Shown here piece after piece: positions 33,639-43,436 of a stretch of 49,220 nucleotides of DNA (within the stretch, counting starts at the first letter, position 1; each line of letters opens with the position of its first letter). The DNA comes from Alphaproteobacteria bacterium (GTDB lineage: Bacteria > Pseudomonadota > Alphaproteobacteria > SHVZ01), in assembly GCA_009694025.1 (NCBI GenBank), contig SHVZ01000012.1, positions 1 to 49,220 on the forward strand, read 5' to 3'. The notes beneath the pieces are model-generated. The model saw only the letters and a program-made list of their open reading frames with translations, was not told where the DNA came from and did no database searches. The position numbers and the translations under genes are program-made.

Positions 33639-34976
33639 CTACGCTGAGATGTCTCGCAGCCGTCCAATTTCGATGGCCATCATGTCGCGGGCTTTGGGGT
33701 TGGGCGCTCTCGACAGGAAACTCTCGAAGAGGGAAACGACTTTCAGACGATGGGCACCGTCGCGGCAAAGACCGACAGCGCGATCTACAACCACCCTGCA
33801 GCTCGGGTCCCCGCTGAATGCCAGCAACGCCGCCAGAAGCATGCAGCCTTCAGCACTGTAAGCCTGCGTCGCCCATGAGGCTTGCACCGAGTTCATCCTT
33901 ACCGACATGTCGGCCCACCCGTCAGGCGATTGCGGGGCCAGCCAATGTGCAACGACGAGCGGGTCCGCCGAAGTGCTTGGATCGAGGCCCAGCCAATCAA
34001 CTTGATCCGCCCGCCAGCTTCTTTCGGCCGACCACGCATGCCAATCGGTGCGGTCTTCTGTTGAAAATCTGGGTAGCGGCCAATCGAATCCCGAATCATA
34101 GTTGCGGATAGAGCGCGCGGAGAATGGAATCAGTGCTGTTCCGGATGGGCCTCTGTAGACGTCAAACGACGGGTCGATAGGTTCCGGATCGCCCCGGGTT
34201 CCGCAGATGATCGCCAATCCCATCTCGCCTTCGAAGGGCAGGATATAGTCTCGATCGAAGTTCTCGACGAACCGCCAGGATAGCCCCCAGCCGGCCGAAG
34301 CAAGCCGATTCAGCAGCCCATAGACTTCCGGTAACTCATACCGGCTGCCGGCAACATCGGTCACGCGATGAGATAGCCCGCGGCCTACTCGGCACGCGAG
34401 GATAAACTGCGCCGCCTTCTGCCGGGGCCTCTCCGAGAGGCAGTCGCACAACCCTGCGAGCGCGTCCTGATTCTGCCGCGCGGCGTTGACGAGCACGACT
34501 TGATCGTCGGGCATCACAGAGAACGCTTCGGCTGCGGACCCAACGGGAACGAGCCTGGCCCCTACAAATCCCGTCTCCTCGACCTCTATGGTGTGATGGA
34601 GATGCCGGAAAAGGCGAAGAACCTGTGGATCTCGGAAATAGCCAACAAATTCCGTTCGAGGCGGCGCCTGACGGGCTGATAGCTTTGCCGCCTCGAACTC
34701 CGCCCCGAGACGACAGAGCGGCTCGACAAGCGTTTTGCCTGTGCGCTCGACCAGTCGCCATGCCAGTGTGCCGAGGTAGAGCGACAGGGACTGGCGGGCC
34801 GAGTCGACTTTGGAAATGAGCCCATCGGTGATGGCATAGCGAAGAAGGCGAATGGTCGCGGCCTCCCACAGCTCAACATCTCCGTTGACGACATGGGGCC
34901 ACAATTTCACCACATGCAGCACCATGTCGGTACCGCGAATCCGGGTGAAGTCGCCGCAGGAGTGGAAGAGCTTCAT
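33639..34976 (-). CDS. Unknown 445-aa protein of accessory operon
   Basis: I do not recognise this protein. The N-terminal part (1-110) is helical (VLHVVKLWPHVVNGDVELWEAA, SLSLYLGTLAWRLVERTGKT). The middle (150-270) has an alternating strand-helix pattern (DDQVVLVNAARQNQDALAGLCDCL, then YELPEVYGLLNRLASAGWGLSWRFVENFDRDY). That pattern vaguely recalls the C-terminal half of a SAM methyltransferase fold, but without a glycine-rich loop. The C-terminal third is Trp- and Ser-rich, then helical. No signal peptide or membrane helix is seen. The ATG overlaps the stop of the methyltransferase gene upstream (ATGA), so the two are translated together. GC content is clearly below the core genes, suggesting acquisition. 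Confidence 0.65.
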   Translation of the reverse strand: MKLFHSCGDFTRIRGTDMVLHVVKLWPHVVNGDVELWEAATIRLLRYAITDGLISKVDSARQSLSLYLGTLAWRLVERTGKTLVEPLCRLGAEFEAAKLSARQAPPRTEFVGYFRDPQVLRLFRHLHHTIEVEETGFVGARLVPVGSAAEAFSVMPDDQVVLVNAARQNQDALAGLCDCLSERPRQKAAQFILACRVGRGLSHRVTDVAGSRYELPEVYGLLNRLASAGWGLSWRFVENFDRDYILPFEGEMGLAIICGTRGDPEPIDPSFDVYRGPSGTALIPFSARSIRNYDSGFDWPLPRFSTEDRTDWHAWSAERSWRADQVDWLGLDPSTSADPLVVAHWLAPQSPDGWADMSVRMNSVQASWATQAYSAEGCMLLAALLAFSGDPSCRVVVDRAVGLCRDGAHRLKVVSLFESFLSRAPNPKARDMMAIEIGRLRDISA

Positions 34977-35902
34977 GCGATGCTTCGGCGAAGCGCGTCG
35001 GCGGCGGGGAACAGCGGAAATCTCGCGACGATGTGCCTCTCGAACGCGACCTGCTCGACGCCCTTCTGATCGCCGAGGAAGTACCCGGTTCCGCCGGCGT
35101 TGTTCGCAAGGCCGAGGAACGGCCCTCGGCTGACGAGATAGTCATGGAATGGACCGTACGGGCGCCACATGTCATCCAGGTCGCTACGGCGGGGTGCGTA
35201 GTAGCGTTTGTGTGTCTGGGCGCCGCTGCGCCATATCGACAAGGGGCCGTCCGAGACCTCCAATGCCAGCAACACGGCGATGCGACAGACTCGCGCGATG
35301 CCGGCAAAACACGCCTGAGGGTCGCCGACGAAGCCGGCGACCGCGTTGCAGATGACTAGGTCGAAGCAGTTGTTTGGGAAGCGCCCCAGCTCGGCGCCAT
35401 CGTCGGCGATGGCAGTGAAGTGGGGGTCTCGCCGATGAGCGATCTGGGCGAACGAGGTGAGGCTTTCGCTCACTTCGATCCCGACGAACTCGATCTCTAT
35501 CGGTAGATTGGCTTGCGCGATGTGGTGCTTCAGGAGGTCGTAGTTTTCGCCGATGGTCGATCCGATCTCTAAGATCGTGATGCGTCGCCGCACGAGGGCC
35601 AGCCGGCGCAATACCATCGAAATGATCGTCAAGAATGTCGATTTCGATCCCGCTAGATCGAACAGCTCCGGCGGATCGGCGACGTAGCTTATGTAGTGGC
35701 GAAGGTAGTAGCTGCCCTCGGCCGTTGAGAGCGGGTACTTGTGGAAGATACGCCCGGTCTCGTCTCTAAGAACGTAGGCCCGCTCCAGCTCCAGAGCGAC
35801 GGGAGGGCTGCTTGCTTTGCGATTGCCGCCGAAGGCTTCAGCGCTTGCCCGGCGCAGATCGGTCCATTCGTCAGCGACCAGGACATAGTCTGGTGTGTGC
35901 AT
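34973..35902 (-). CDS. Class I SAM-dependent methyltransferase-like protein
   Basis: This protein of 309 residues shows a methyltransferase core: motif I ITILEIGSTIGENYDLL (Glu112, Gly114, Gly118), a strand with FVGIEVSESLTSFAQIA as the acidic ribose-binding position, and motif IV FDLVICNAVAGFV. The N-terminal 100 residues precede the core with a YYLRHYISYVADPPELFDL segment typical of sugar- or natural-product-type methyltransferases. The substrate is unknown. I prefer the ATG at 35902 (MHTPDYVLVADEW); a TTG at 36037 would add 45 residues with a hydrophobic stretch but no homologous feature. The lower GC marks it as part of the inserted pair with the 445-residue protein. The 232 bp upstream to secB hold no supportable gene and should contain the promoter. 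Confidence 0.75.
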   Translation of the reverse strand: MHTPDYVLVADEWTDLRRASAEAFGGNRKASSPPVALELERAYVLRDETGRIFHKYPLSTAEGSYYLRHYISYVADPPELFDLAGSKSTFLTIISMVLRRLALVRRRITILEIGSTIGENYDLLKHHIAQANLPIEIEFVGIEVSESLTSFAQIAHRRDPHFTAIADDGAELGRFPNNCFDLVICNAVAGFVGDPQACFAGIARVCRIAVLLALEVSDGPLSIWRSGAQTHKRYYAPRRSDLDDMWRPYGPFHDYLVSRGPFLGLANNAGGTGYFLGDQKGVEQVAFERHIVARFPLFPAADALRRSIA

Positions 35903-36134
35903 GTGGCGGCATCTCTGATCATGGCTTCTGTGCACCAGCGAGGCTAGCAACCGCGGCTCGACTGCAACAGAAGACCCCGGCACCAGCAGGACGCTGAAAA
36001 ATGTCTTGAGCCCAATCGGAAAGCACCGTCGGCGCAAGAACGAGGACGACGACGCACAATGGATTCAAATTGACGCTCGCTCGGATTTGATCCCCGCTCA
36101 TCGCCTCTCTCGAGCCGAGCCCCTCTGCGCCCTG

Positions 36135-36629
36135 CTACGCCTGCACGGTCTTGCCGTTGCCGCCCGGCGGGTTGCCCTGGCCGAGGATGCGCCGGCGGTA
36201 GAATTCGTTGAAGTCGATCGGCTGCAGGAGGACCGGCGGGAAGCCGCCGTCGCGGGTGCAATTGGCGATGATCTGGCGGGCGAAGGGGAAGAGCAGACGC
36301 GGCGCCTCGGTGTAGCAGAAGGGCTTCACGATCTCCTCCGGCATCTGGCCGACGTGGAAGATCCCGGCATAGACCAGCTCGCAGAGGAACAGCGTGCGGT
36401 CCTCGTAGCGCGCCTGGGCCTTGATCGCGAGATCGACCTCGAGGATGCCGTCGGCGACCTTGATCGGAGACACGTCGATGTCGAGCTCGATCTCCGGCGC
36501 GTCCTTCATCTCGGCGAGGCCGAGCGGACCGTCCGGGCTCTCGAAGGAGAGATCCTTCACGAACTGCGCCCCGACCATGATCGGAGCGCCGCGGCCGCCG
36601 CCGCCCTGGGCCTGATTTTCGTCGCTCAT
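36135..36629 (-). CDS. secB: Protein-export chaperone SecB
   Basis: This tetrameric cytosolic chaperone keeps preproteins unfolded and hands them to SecA. The 164-residue protein has the core KDLSFESPDGPLGL, ELDIDVSPIKVADGILEVDLAIKAQAR (part) and LCELVYAGIFHVGQMPEE. The C-terminal region RLLFPFARQIIANCTRDGGFPPVLLQPIDF (part) is diagnostic. I chose the ATG at 36629 (MSDENQAQ); the longer frame starts outside conserved sequence. It follows the phosphatase gene by about 37 bp on the same strand. Confidence 0.96.
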   Translation of the reverse strand: MSDENQAQGGGGRGAPIMVGAQFVKDLSFESPDGPLGLAEMKDAPEIELDIDVSPIKVADGILEVDLAIKAQARYEDRTLFLCELVYAGIFHVGQMPEEIVKPFCYTEAPRLLFPFARQIIANCTRDGGFPPVLLQPIDFNEFYRRRILGQGNPPGGNGKTVQA

Positions 36630-36666
36630 CGATCGGATCCTGACGGAGAAAGGGCGCCGCTGGCTA

Positions 36667-37224
36667 TCACGTCGCGGGGGGATGCACAATCTCGGCCGCC
36701 CCGTGCGACGCCAGGCGGACGACGGTGCAGTTGGGGACGGTCAGGCCGGTGGAGGCGCGGATGAAGCCCCAATGGGTGACGACGCCGGTCTCGGCGCGCT
36801 CGGGGTGGTCGCCCCAGGCGTCGTGGAAATCCCGCGCACGGAGCGCCAGGCCCTCCTCGGACTCCTCCAGACGCGGCCACCACTCCTCGTCGAGATGGTC
36901 GAGGGCGAGCCCCGGCCACGCGACCCGCAAGCCGGAAAGCGGCGTGCCGACGTCGCAGGCGAAGGCGGCACGCTCGCCGACCCGGCGGTCGATCTCGATC
37001 TCGAGCCCGCCCAGCACGTCCGCGATGATATGCGCGGTCTCGAGCGCCCTCGTATAGGGGCTGGAGACGAGCCGGCGGGGGGCGTGGCCGCGGAGCGCCT
37101 GGGCGGCGGCCTCGGCCTGGCGCTTGCCTTCTTCGGTGAGCTTGGGGTCGCGGATGCCGGGATCGACGCGGGTCTTCGAGAAGACGACGTTGAACTCGGA
37201 CTGGCCGTGGCGGATGAGCAGCAT
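36667..37224 (-). CDS. Histidine phosphatase family protein
   Basis: This 185-residue protein of the phosphoglycerate-mutase-like superfamily begins LLIRHGQSEFNV with the catalytic RHG triad (His6). LTEEGKRQAEAAAQAL and LVSSPYTRALETAHII follow, and a second conserved His lies in VVTHWGFIRA. It probably hydrolyses a phosphate ester of unknown identity. The start ATG is at 37224; the open frame upstream is an unrelated antisense stretch. It is likely co-transcribed with secB and divergent from the Tim44-like gene. Confidence 0.92.
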   Translation of the reverse strand: MLLIRHGQSEFNVVFSKTRVDPGIRDPKLTEEGKRQAEAAAQALRGHAPRRLVSSPYTRALETAHIIADVLGGLEIEIDRRVGERAAFACDVGTPLSGLRVAWPGLALDHLDEEWWPRLEESEEGLALRARDFHDAWGDHPERAETGVVTHWGFIRASTGLTVPNCTVVRLASHGAAEIVHPPAT

Positions 37225-37309
37225 GTTGCCCTTTATTCCCCAAGCGCCTACATACGGCAAGACGGCTTGGTTCCGATGACCGGCCGCCGGCGCTACGGAT
37301 CTGGGCCAG

Positions 37310-37978
37310 ATGGACTTTCCTTTCCTCGACATCGTCTTCTTCGCCATGCTCGCGGTCTTCCTCGGGCTTCGCTTACGCAACGTGCTGGGGCGGCGCACCG
37401 GGACGGAGAAGCGCCAACCCGATCCGTTCAAGCCGGCGGAAGCGGCCCCGCCGGCCGCCGACAACGTCCTCAAGCTGCCTGAGCGCGACCGCAAGGCTTT
37501 GGAAACGCTGGCTGGCGAGGCCGACACGCCGATCGGCCGCGGGATCAAGGCGATCAAGGGGGCCGACCCCGGCTTCGAGGAGGCCGGCTTCGTCGGCGGC
37601 GCCCGCGGCGCCTTCGAGATGATCGTGACCGCCTTCGCCAAGGGCGATGTCCAGACCCTCCGTCCGTTGCTCGCCGACGGCGTCTTCGACAACTTCAAGC
37701 GCGCCGTCGACGACCGCACGGGCCGCGGCGAGATCCTCGAGACCACGCTGGTCGGCATCACGGCGGCCGAGCTGATCGACGCCGACCTCGCCGGCTCGAC
37801 CGCCAAGGTGACGATCCGCTTCGTCTCCGAGCAGGTGAACGTGACCAAGGCCGCCGACGGCAAGGTCGTCGACGGCGACCCCGTCGGGGCGGTCGCCATC
37901 ACCGACATCTGGACCTTCGCCCGCGATGTGCGTTCGAGCGATCCCAATTGGATGCTCGTCGAGACCCGCGCGCCCTGA
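37310..37978 (+). CDS. Tim44/TimA domain-containing protein
   Basis: This protein of 222 residues has an N-terminal hydrophobic helix (residues 4-22, LDIVFFAMLAVFLGLRL) and a linker. From about residue 75 a C-terminal Tim44-like domain follows, with GFVGGARGAFEMIVTAFAKGDVQTLRPLLADGVFDNF, split here across the helix pair. The family is the bacterial counterpart of mitochondrial Tim44 and binds at the inner membrane. It lies next to secB and mltA as in Caulobacter. The mltA start is two bases after its stop. Confidence 0.93.
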   Translation: MDFPFLDIVFFAMLAVFLGLRLRNVLGRRTGTEKRQPDPFKPAEAAPPAADNVLKLPERDRKALETLAGEADTPIGRGIKAIKGADPGFEEAGFVGGARGAFEMIVTAFAKGDVQTLRPLLADGVFDNFKRAVDDRTGRGEILETTLVGITAAELIDADLAGSTAKVTIRFVSEQVNVTKAADGKVVDGDPVGAVAITDIWTFARDVRSSDPNWMLVETRAP

Positions 37979-37980
37979 CG

Positions 37981-39060
<1,080 letters not shown>

Positions 39061-39081
39061 GAGACCTGAGCACATCGAACC

Positions 39082-39223
39082 CCCTCTCCCGGCGAAGCCG
39101 GGGGAGGGACGGGGTGGGGGCCGAGCGAAGCGAGGGTCTTTCTTCGTTCGTCGCCACCGCTCCTCGCTGCGCTCGGCCCCCACCCTGCCCTCCCCCGCGC
39201 TGCGCGCGGGAGAGGGTTCCGAA
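39082..39223. repeat. GC-rich palindromic repeat (BIME/REP-like), copy 4
   Basis: Arms at 39100-39135 and 39162-39196 are near-perfect reverse complements around a loop of about 26 bases. They carry the core GGGTGGGGGCCGAGCG found in the repeat at 9953-10095. Outer hairpins CCCTCTCCCGGCGAAGCCG and GCGCTGCGCGCGGGAGAGGG flank it, and the right end is GGTTCCGAA. It separates mltA from the glycosyltransferase-like gene. Confidence 0.88.
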
Positions 39224-39239
39224 TGCGCCGGTGTTCTAG

Positions 39240-40403
39240 TTGGCTCGCAAGAAGACCATCCTCGTCCTCCATTTCTCCGGCCGGATGCCGATCGCCGGCG
39301 TCGGCTGGGAGGGGATGAACTGGGTGCTCGCATGTAAGAAGCTCGGCCACGACGCCTGGTACGTCGAGGACAACGGGGTCAACCCCTACTCCTTCGCGCA
39401 GAACTCGGTGGTCTGGGACTCGCGAGAGAACATCGGCTTCGTCAAACGCATGATGGAGCGCTTCGGCCTCGGCGAGCGCTGGGCCTATTGGGACCCGGTC
39501 ACCGGGTATTCCTGGCACGGCGTCTCCAAGGAGCGCGCCATGCGCCTCTACAAGGAGGCCGACGCGATCATCAACCTCTGCGGCGCGACGAAATTGCGGG
39601 ATGAGCACATGGCGTGCCCGGTGCGCATCCTCGTCGACACCGATCCGATCTACGAGCAGATCAAGCTCGCCAAGGGCGACCGGGACTCGATCGCCTATGT
39701 CGACGCGCACACCCATCTGGTGAGCATCGGCGAGAACCTGGGAGCCCCCGATTGCCCGGTGCCGCTGGATCGTGTCTGGCATCGGGTGCGCCCGCCGATC
39801 AACCTCGACGTCTGGCCGGCGGATTTCGACTCGACGCCGCCCAACTTCTCCAGCCTCGCCACCTGGGCGCATTCGTCCAAGAACATCGAGTTCGAGGGCG
39901 AGTCCTACCAGTGGTCGAAGCACATGAACTTCCTCCGCTTCCTCGACCTGCCGAAGCGGACGACGCAGCCCCTCGACCTGGCGCTGATCGTGCCCAACGC
40001 CGAGGTCGAGAAGAAAATCCGCGACAACGGCTGGAACCTGCTCGACCCGGTGCCGCTGTCGAGCACGCTCGAAGCCTATGCCGATTTCCTCTACCGCTCG
40101 CGGGGCGAGCTCTCGGTCGCCAAGGACATCTATGTGCGCCCGCGCTCGGGCTGGTTCTCCGACCGCAGCGTCTGCTACCTCGCCGCCGGGCGGCCGGTGA
40201 TCGCCCAGGACACGGCGTTTCCGAAATACGTGCCTACCGGCGAGGGGCTTTTCGCCTTCTCCAACCACGAGGAGGCGCTGGACGCGATCCTTCGCATCAA
40301 CAAGGACTACAGGCGCCACCAGAAAGCCGCCCGCGCCATCGCCGAGGATTATTTCGAAGCGGCCGCCCAGGTGAAGCGCGTGCTCGACGCGGCGGGGTTG
40401 TAG
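39240..40403 (+). CDS. Glycosyltransferase-like protein (GT-B type, family uncertain)
   Basis: This 387-residue protein has a Rossmann-like N-terminus (KKTILVLHFSGRMPIAGVGWEGMNWVLACKKLGHDAWYVED, part) and a C-terminal nucleotide-sugar-type domain. YADFLYRSRGELSVAKDIYVRPRSGWFSDRSVCYLAAGRPVIAQDT is given only in part; the RSVCYLAAGRPVIAQDT block is typical of GT-B enzymes. The donor and acceptor are unknown. The start is a TTG at 39240, the only option, because an in-frame TAG lies directly before it and the first beta-strand begins four residues later. No ribosome-binding site is seen, and the repeat ends 16 bp upstream. Confidence 0.75.
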   Translation: MARKKTILVLHFSGRMPIAGVGWEGMNWVLACKKLGHDAWYVEDNGVNPYSFAQNSVVWDSRENIGFVKRMMERFGLGERWAYWDPVTGYSWHGVSKERAMRLYKEADAIINLCGATKLRDEHMACPVRILVDTDPIYEQIKLAKGDRDSIAYVDAHTHLVSIGENLGAPDCPVPLDRVWHRVRPPINLDVWPADFDSTPPNFSSLATWAHSSKNIEFEGESYQWSKHMNFLRFLDLPKRTTQPLDLALIVPNAEVEKKIRDNGWNLLDPVPLSSTLEAYADFLYRSRGELSVAKDIYVRPRSGWFSDRSVCYLAAGRPVIAQDTAFPKYVPTGEGLFAFSNHEEALDAILRINKDYRRHQKAARAIAEDYFEAAAQVKRVLDAAGL

Positions 40404-40411
40404 ACGAGGCC

Positions 40412-40846
40412 TCAGGCGGCGCGGCGCAAGACCAGCTCGAAGACGACAGAGACGCCATTGTTGTCGACCGGCGGCGTCCGCACCACCGCGCGATCGCCCT
40501 CGAAGCGGCAGGTGCGAACCATCTCGATCCCGACCCAGTTGGGAAACATCGACATTTCGACAGCATGCACGAGGGTGTCGCCGTCCAGGCGCCAGCGTCC
40601 GCAATAGCTGAGACCGGTCGACATCGCCCGATGACACTCCTCCGCCGCGCCTCCGAAGGGATCGGTGCCGGCGAAAGGCTTCCGGCCGGGCGCCATCAGC
40701 GCGGCGAACATGAAGCCGTCTGCGGTGTAGGTGATCAGCCCGGTCGAGCCGGGCCCGAGGGGCTCCGTGCGTTTTCCGTCGGACTCGATCCGGAGCCAGC
40801 TAACGAGGCGCCAGGTGCCGATCAGTTGCTGGCCGACTGCGGTCAT
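40412..40846 (-). CDS. Lipocalin-like domain protein, copy A
   Basis: This 144-residue protein has a lipocalin-like fold (PF13924 type): QQLIGTWRLVSWLRIESDGKR, TGLITYTADGFMFAALM, then HRAMSTGLSYCGRWRLDGDTLVHAVEMSMFPNWVG. It has no signal peptide and binds an unknown small ligand. It is the tandem partner of the gene at 41017-41448; the two share most motifs. It faces the glycosyltransferase gene tail to tail, with nine bases between them. Confidence 0.85.
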   Translation of the reverse strand: MTAVGQQLIGTWRLVSWLRIESDGKRTEPLGPGSTGLITYTADGFMFAALMAPGRKPFAGTDPFGGAAEECHRAMSTGLSYCGRWRLDGDTLVHAVEMSMFPNWVGIEMVRTCRFEGDRAVVRTPPVDNNGVSVVFELVLRRAA

Positions 40847-41016
40847 GGTTCTTCCTCAAGCTCGCTGAATCCGGCGCCGATGGACCCGGGCTCCAAAAAA
40901 CTAGCGCAAACGGATCGCGCATTCCTACACCAGGTTCGGCCCGATGCAAGCCGAAGGTCCTGGGCCGAAGCCGCTTCGGAACGACCGTTGGCCGTCTTTG
41001 GTCGCCGGACTCCGAC

Positions 41017-41448
41017 TCAGACCCGGCGCCAGACCAGCTCGGCGATGCCGGAGGCCCCCTTCCGGGTCATCGGCGGTGTCCTGAGCGTGACGCGGTCGCC
41101 CTCGAAGCGGAAATGGCGGACCTGCTCGGTCCCGACCATGTTCGGATAAAGCGCCATCTCGACCGTGTGGACGACTGAGTCGCCGTCGAGCCGCCAGCGC
41201 CCGCAATAGCTGTGGCAGGTCGACATCGCCCGATGCGCCTCCTCAGGGCTCCCGCCCAAAGGGTCGGGTCCGGCGAAGGGCGCGCGGTCGGGCGCCGCCA
41301 GCATCGCGAACATGTAGCCGTCTTGGGTGTAGGTGAGCAGGCCCGTCACCTCCGGACCCATCGGCAGCGTGCGCTTGCCGGCGCCATCGGTGATGACCCA
41401 GCTCTCCAGCCGCCAGGTGCCGATGAGGTGTTGGTCGGTGATCGTCAT
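41017..41448 (-). CDS. Lipocalin-like domain protein, copy B
   Basis: This 143-residue paralogue of the preceding gene starts TITDQHLIGTWRLESWVI, followed by VTGLLTYTQDGYMFAMLAAPD and HRAMSTCHSYCGRWRLDGDSVVHTVEMALYPN. By eye the two proteins share well over half their residues, consistent with an old tandem duplication. No signal peptide is seen; ligand and role are unknown. Transcribed in the same direction as copy A with a 170-bp gap that holds nothing I can support. Confidence 0.85.
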   Translation of the reverse strand: MTITDQHLIGTWRLESWVITDGAGKRTLPMGPEVTGLLTYTQDGYMFAMLAAPDRAPFAGPDPLGGSPEEAHRAMSTCHSYCGRWRLDGDSVVHTVEMALYPNMVGTEQVRHFRFEGDRVTLRTPPMTRKGASGIAELVWRRV

Positions 41449-41526
41449 GTCTCGCTCACGATCTCATCCGCTGGTCTTTGCTTTCTTCGAGGGGCCGGTC
41501 TTCGTCGAACGGCGGCGCCGCGCCGG

Positions 41527-43293
41527 TCATTCCGGGAAACCCGCCTTGCGCTGGCCTTCGACGTAGCGGCCGATCTTGGGGCTTTGAAAGACCGCATATT
41601 TTCCGCGCAAGTGGTTCCCAATGGTGTAGCCGGGGGACAGTTTGAGAGCTTGATCGACGGCGACCTTCGCTTCCTCCATTCGTCCGGAGAGCGCGCAACT
41701 CACCGCCAGGACCCGATAAGCGGAGACCACGGGATTCTCTTGGAGGGATCGCCGCGCGAAGGCAATGGCCTGATCGAGTCGGCCCTCGCAAAAATGCGCG
41801 AAGGCCGTCATCATCAGAATTTGAAAGGACATCGGGTCCATCGGACTGAGGCGCTGGGCGCGGCTCAAGTGGTCGATGGCCGTCTCGCAGTCGCCGATGT
41901 AGACGCGGGCGTGGCCGCTGAACATCCAGGTGTGCGCGCAGTTCGCATTCATCGCCAGCGATCGGTCGAGCAGGTTGATCCCGAGCTCGGCATCGGCCGC
42001 GAAATACGCGAACGCGAACCCCGCCAGGCATATCGCATCGGCGTCGTTCCGGTCGGCTTCAAGGGCCGACCGCGCCAATCGCACGGCTTCGTCTCGGTCC
42101 GCGTCCAGGTCTTCGGACCATCCATTACCAACCCGGTGGCAGTAGAGCTGCGCAGCCCGCCCCAGGGCGATCGCGTACTTCGGATTTGTGGCAATGGCTC
42201 GCGTGAGCAGGTCGATCGCCGCCGAAATGCCGTCCTTGGTCAGAGTGTGCCATAGCGGCAGCGCTCGGAGATACAGATCGTAGGCATCGAGATCGTCGGC
42301 GGGTTTCCGCCTGGCACGCTCGATCTCCGCGGCCTGAACCTTGGGCTCGATGGTGCTGACGACGCTGACCGCAACCTTGTCTTGCAAATCGAAGACGTCG
42401 GCGAGATCGCCGTCGAAGCGGTCGGCCCAGAGGTGCGCGCCGGTCGTGCCGTCGATGAGCTGGCCGGTTATCCGCACCTTCTGGCCTGATTTCCTCACCG
42501 AGCCTTCCAGCACGTAGCGGACGCCGAGCTCACGCGACACGCGCTTCACGTCGACCGACTTGCCCTTGTAGGTGAACGAGCTGTTTCGGGCGATGACGAA
42601 GAGCCAGTGGAAGCGTGACAGCGCGGTGATCACATCCTCGACTAGGCCGTCACAGAAATAATCCTGTTCCGCGTCGCCTGACATGTTCTGAAACGGCAGC
42701 ACGGCAATCGAGGGCTTGTCGGGAAGTGCAAGCGCAGGCTGGACGAGCGCTGCGCCCTCGGCATGGACAGCGACGCGATAGACGCGGATGGGGCGCTCGA
42801 TGTTCTTGAGGTGCTGCTCGCCAATGTCCTGGACGTCGAGGTCGAGCCGGCCGCGGACGTCCTCGTAGGCGCGGGCGGAGACACAGATGCCCCCGGGCTC
42901 GGCGAGCTGCTCGAGACGCGCGGCGACGTTGACGCCGTCGCCGAGGATGTCCTCGCCGTCGATGACGATGTCGCCGACGTTGACGCCGATGCGGAACTGC
43001 AGGCGCTTGTTCTCCGCGAGGCCGCTCTCATGAGTAGCCATGGCGCGCTGGATGTCGACCACGCAGCGGATGGCATCGACCGCGCTGCCGAACTCCAGCA
43101 GCAACCCGTCGCCCGTGGTCTTGACGATGCGTCCTGAGTGTTCGGCGATTCTGGTGTCGACCAGCTCGCGCCGGAGCGCCTTCAGGCGCGCCAGCGTCCC
43201 CTCCTCGTCCGCACCGACGAGGCGGCTATATCCCGCGACATCGGCCGCGACGATCGCCGCGAGCCGCCTCCTGGTGCGATCGCCTTCCACCAT
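41527..43293 (-). CDS. Class III adenylate/guanylate cyclase with TolB-like and TPR domains
   Basis: This intact 588-residue protein has a cyclase domain at about residues 1-180, with Asp18 (AADVAGYS) and Asp62 (TTGDGLL) as metal ligands and Asn122/Arg126 in NVAARLE. A TolB-N-like domain covers about 195-320 (LPFQNMSGDAEQDYFCDGLVEDVITALSRF in part; GSVRKSGQKVRITGQLIDGTTGAHLWADRFDG in part). TPR-like helical repeats run from about 350 to 570. It should make cAMP or cGMP; no transmembrane helix is seen. The first 330 or so residues are nearly identical to the frameshifted gene at 7816-9581, whereas the C-terminal repeats diverge. Confidence 0.92.
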   Translation of the reverse strand: MVEGDRTRRRLAAIVAADVAGYSRLVGADEEGTLARLKALRRELVDTRIAEHSGRIVKTTGDGLLLEFGSAVDAIRCVVDIQRAMATHESGLAENKRLQFRIGVNVGDIVIDGEDILGDGVNVAARLEQLAEPGGICVSARAYEDVRGRLDLDVQDIGEQHLKNIERPIRVYRVAVHAEGAALVQPALALPDKPSIAVLPFQNMSGDAEQDYFCDGLVEDVITALSRFHWLFVIARNSSFTYKGKSVDVKRVSRELGVRYVLEGSVRKSGQKVRITGQLIDGTTGAHLWADRFDGDLADVFDLQDKVAVSVVSTIEPKVQAAEIERARRKPADDLDAYDLYLRALPLWHTLTKDGISAAIDLLTRAIATNPKYAIALGRAAQLYCHRVGNGWSEDLDADRDEAVRLARSALEADRNDADAICLAGFAFAYFAADAELGINLLDRSLAMNANCAHTWMFSGHARVYIGDCETAIDHLSRAQRLSPMDPMSFQILMMTAFAHFCEGRLDQAIAFARRSLQENPVVSAYRVLAVSCALSGRMEEAKVAVDQALKLSPGYTIGNHLRGKYAVFQSPKIGRYVEGQRKAGFPE

Positions 43294-43436
43294 CCCCCCG
43301 GCCGCATCGGCATAAACACCAGTGCATATTCGTGGACGATCGCCAATTGCCGAGGTGGGTCGGTCTTCGGATCGCCGAGCCGGGCTCTGGACGCGATGAC
43401 CGGGGTTAGCTAAGCTGGTGGCCTAAGGAGCGTCCC

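Noticed and set aside
36006-36764. Plus-strand open frame of 252 codons opposite secB
   Set aside because: Antisense shadow of secB and the phosphatase gene; composition and lack of motifs argue against a product.
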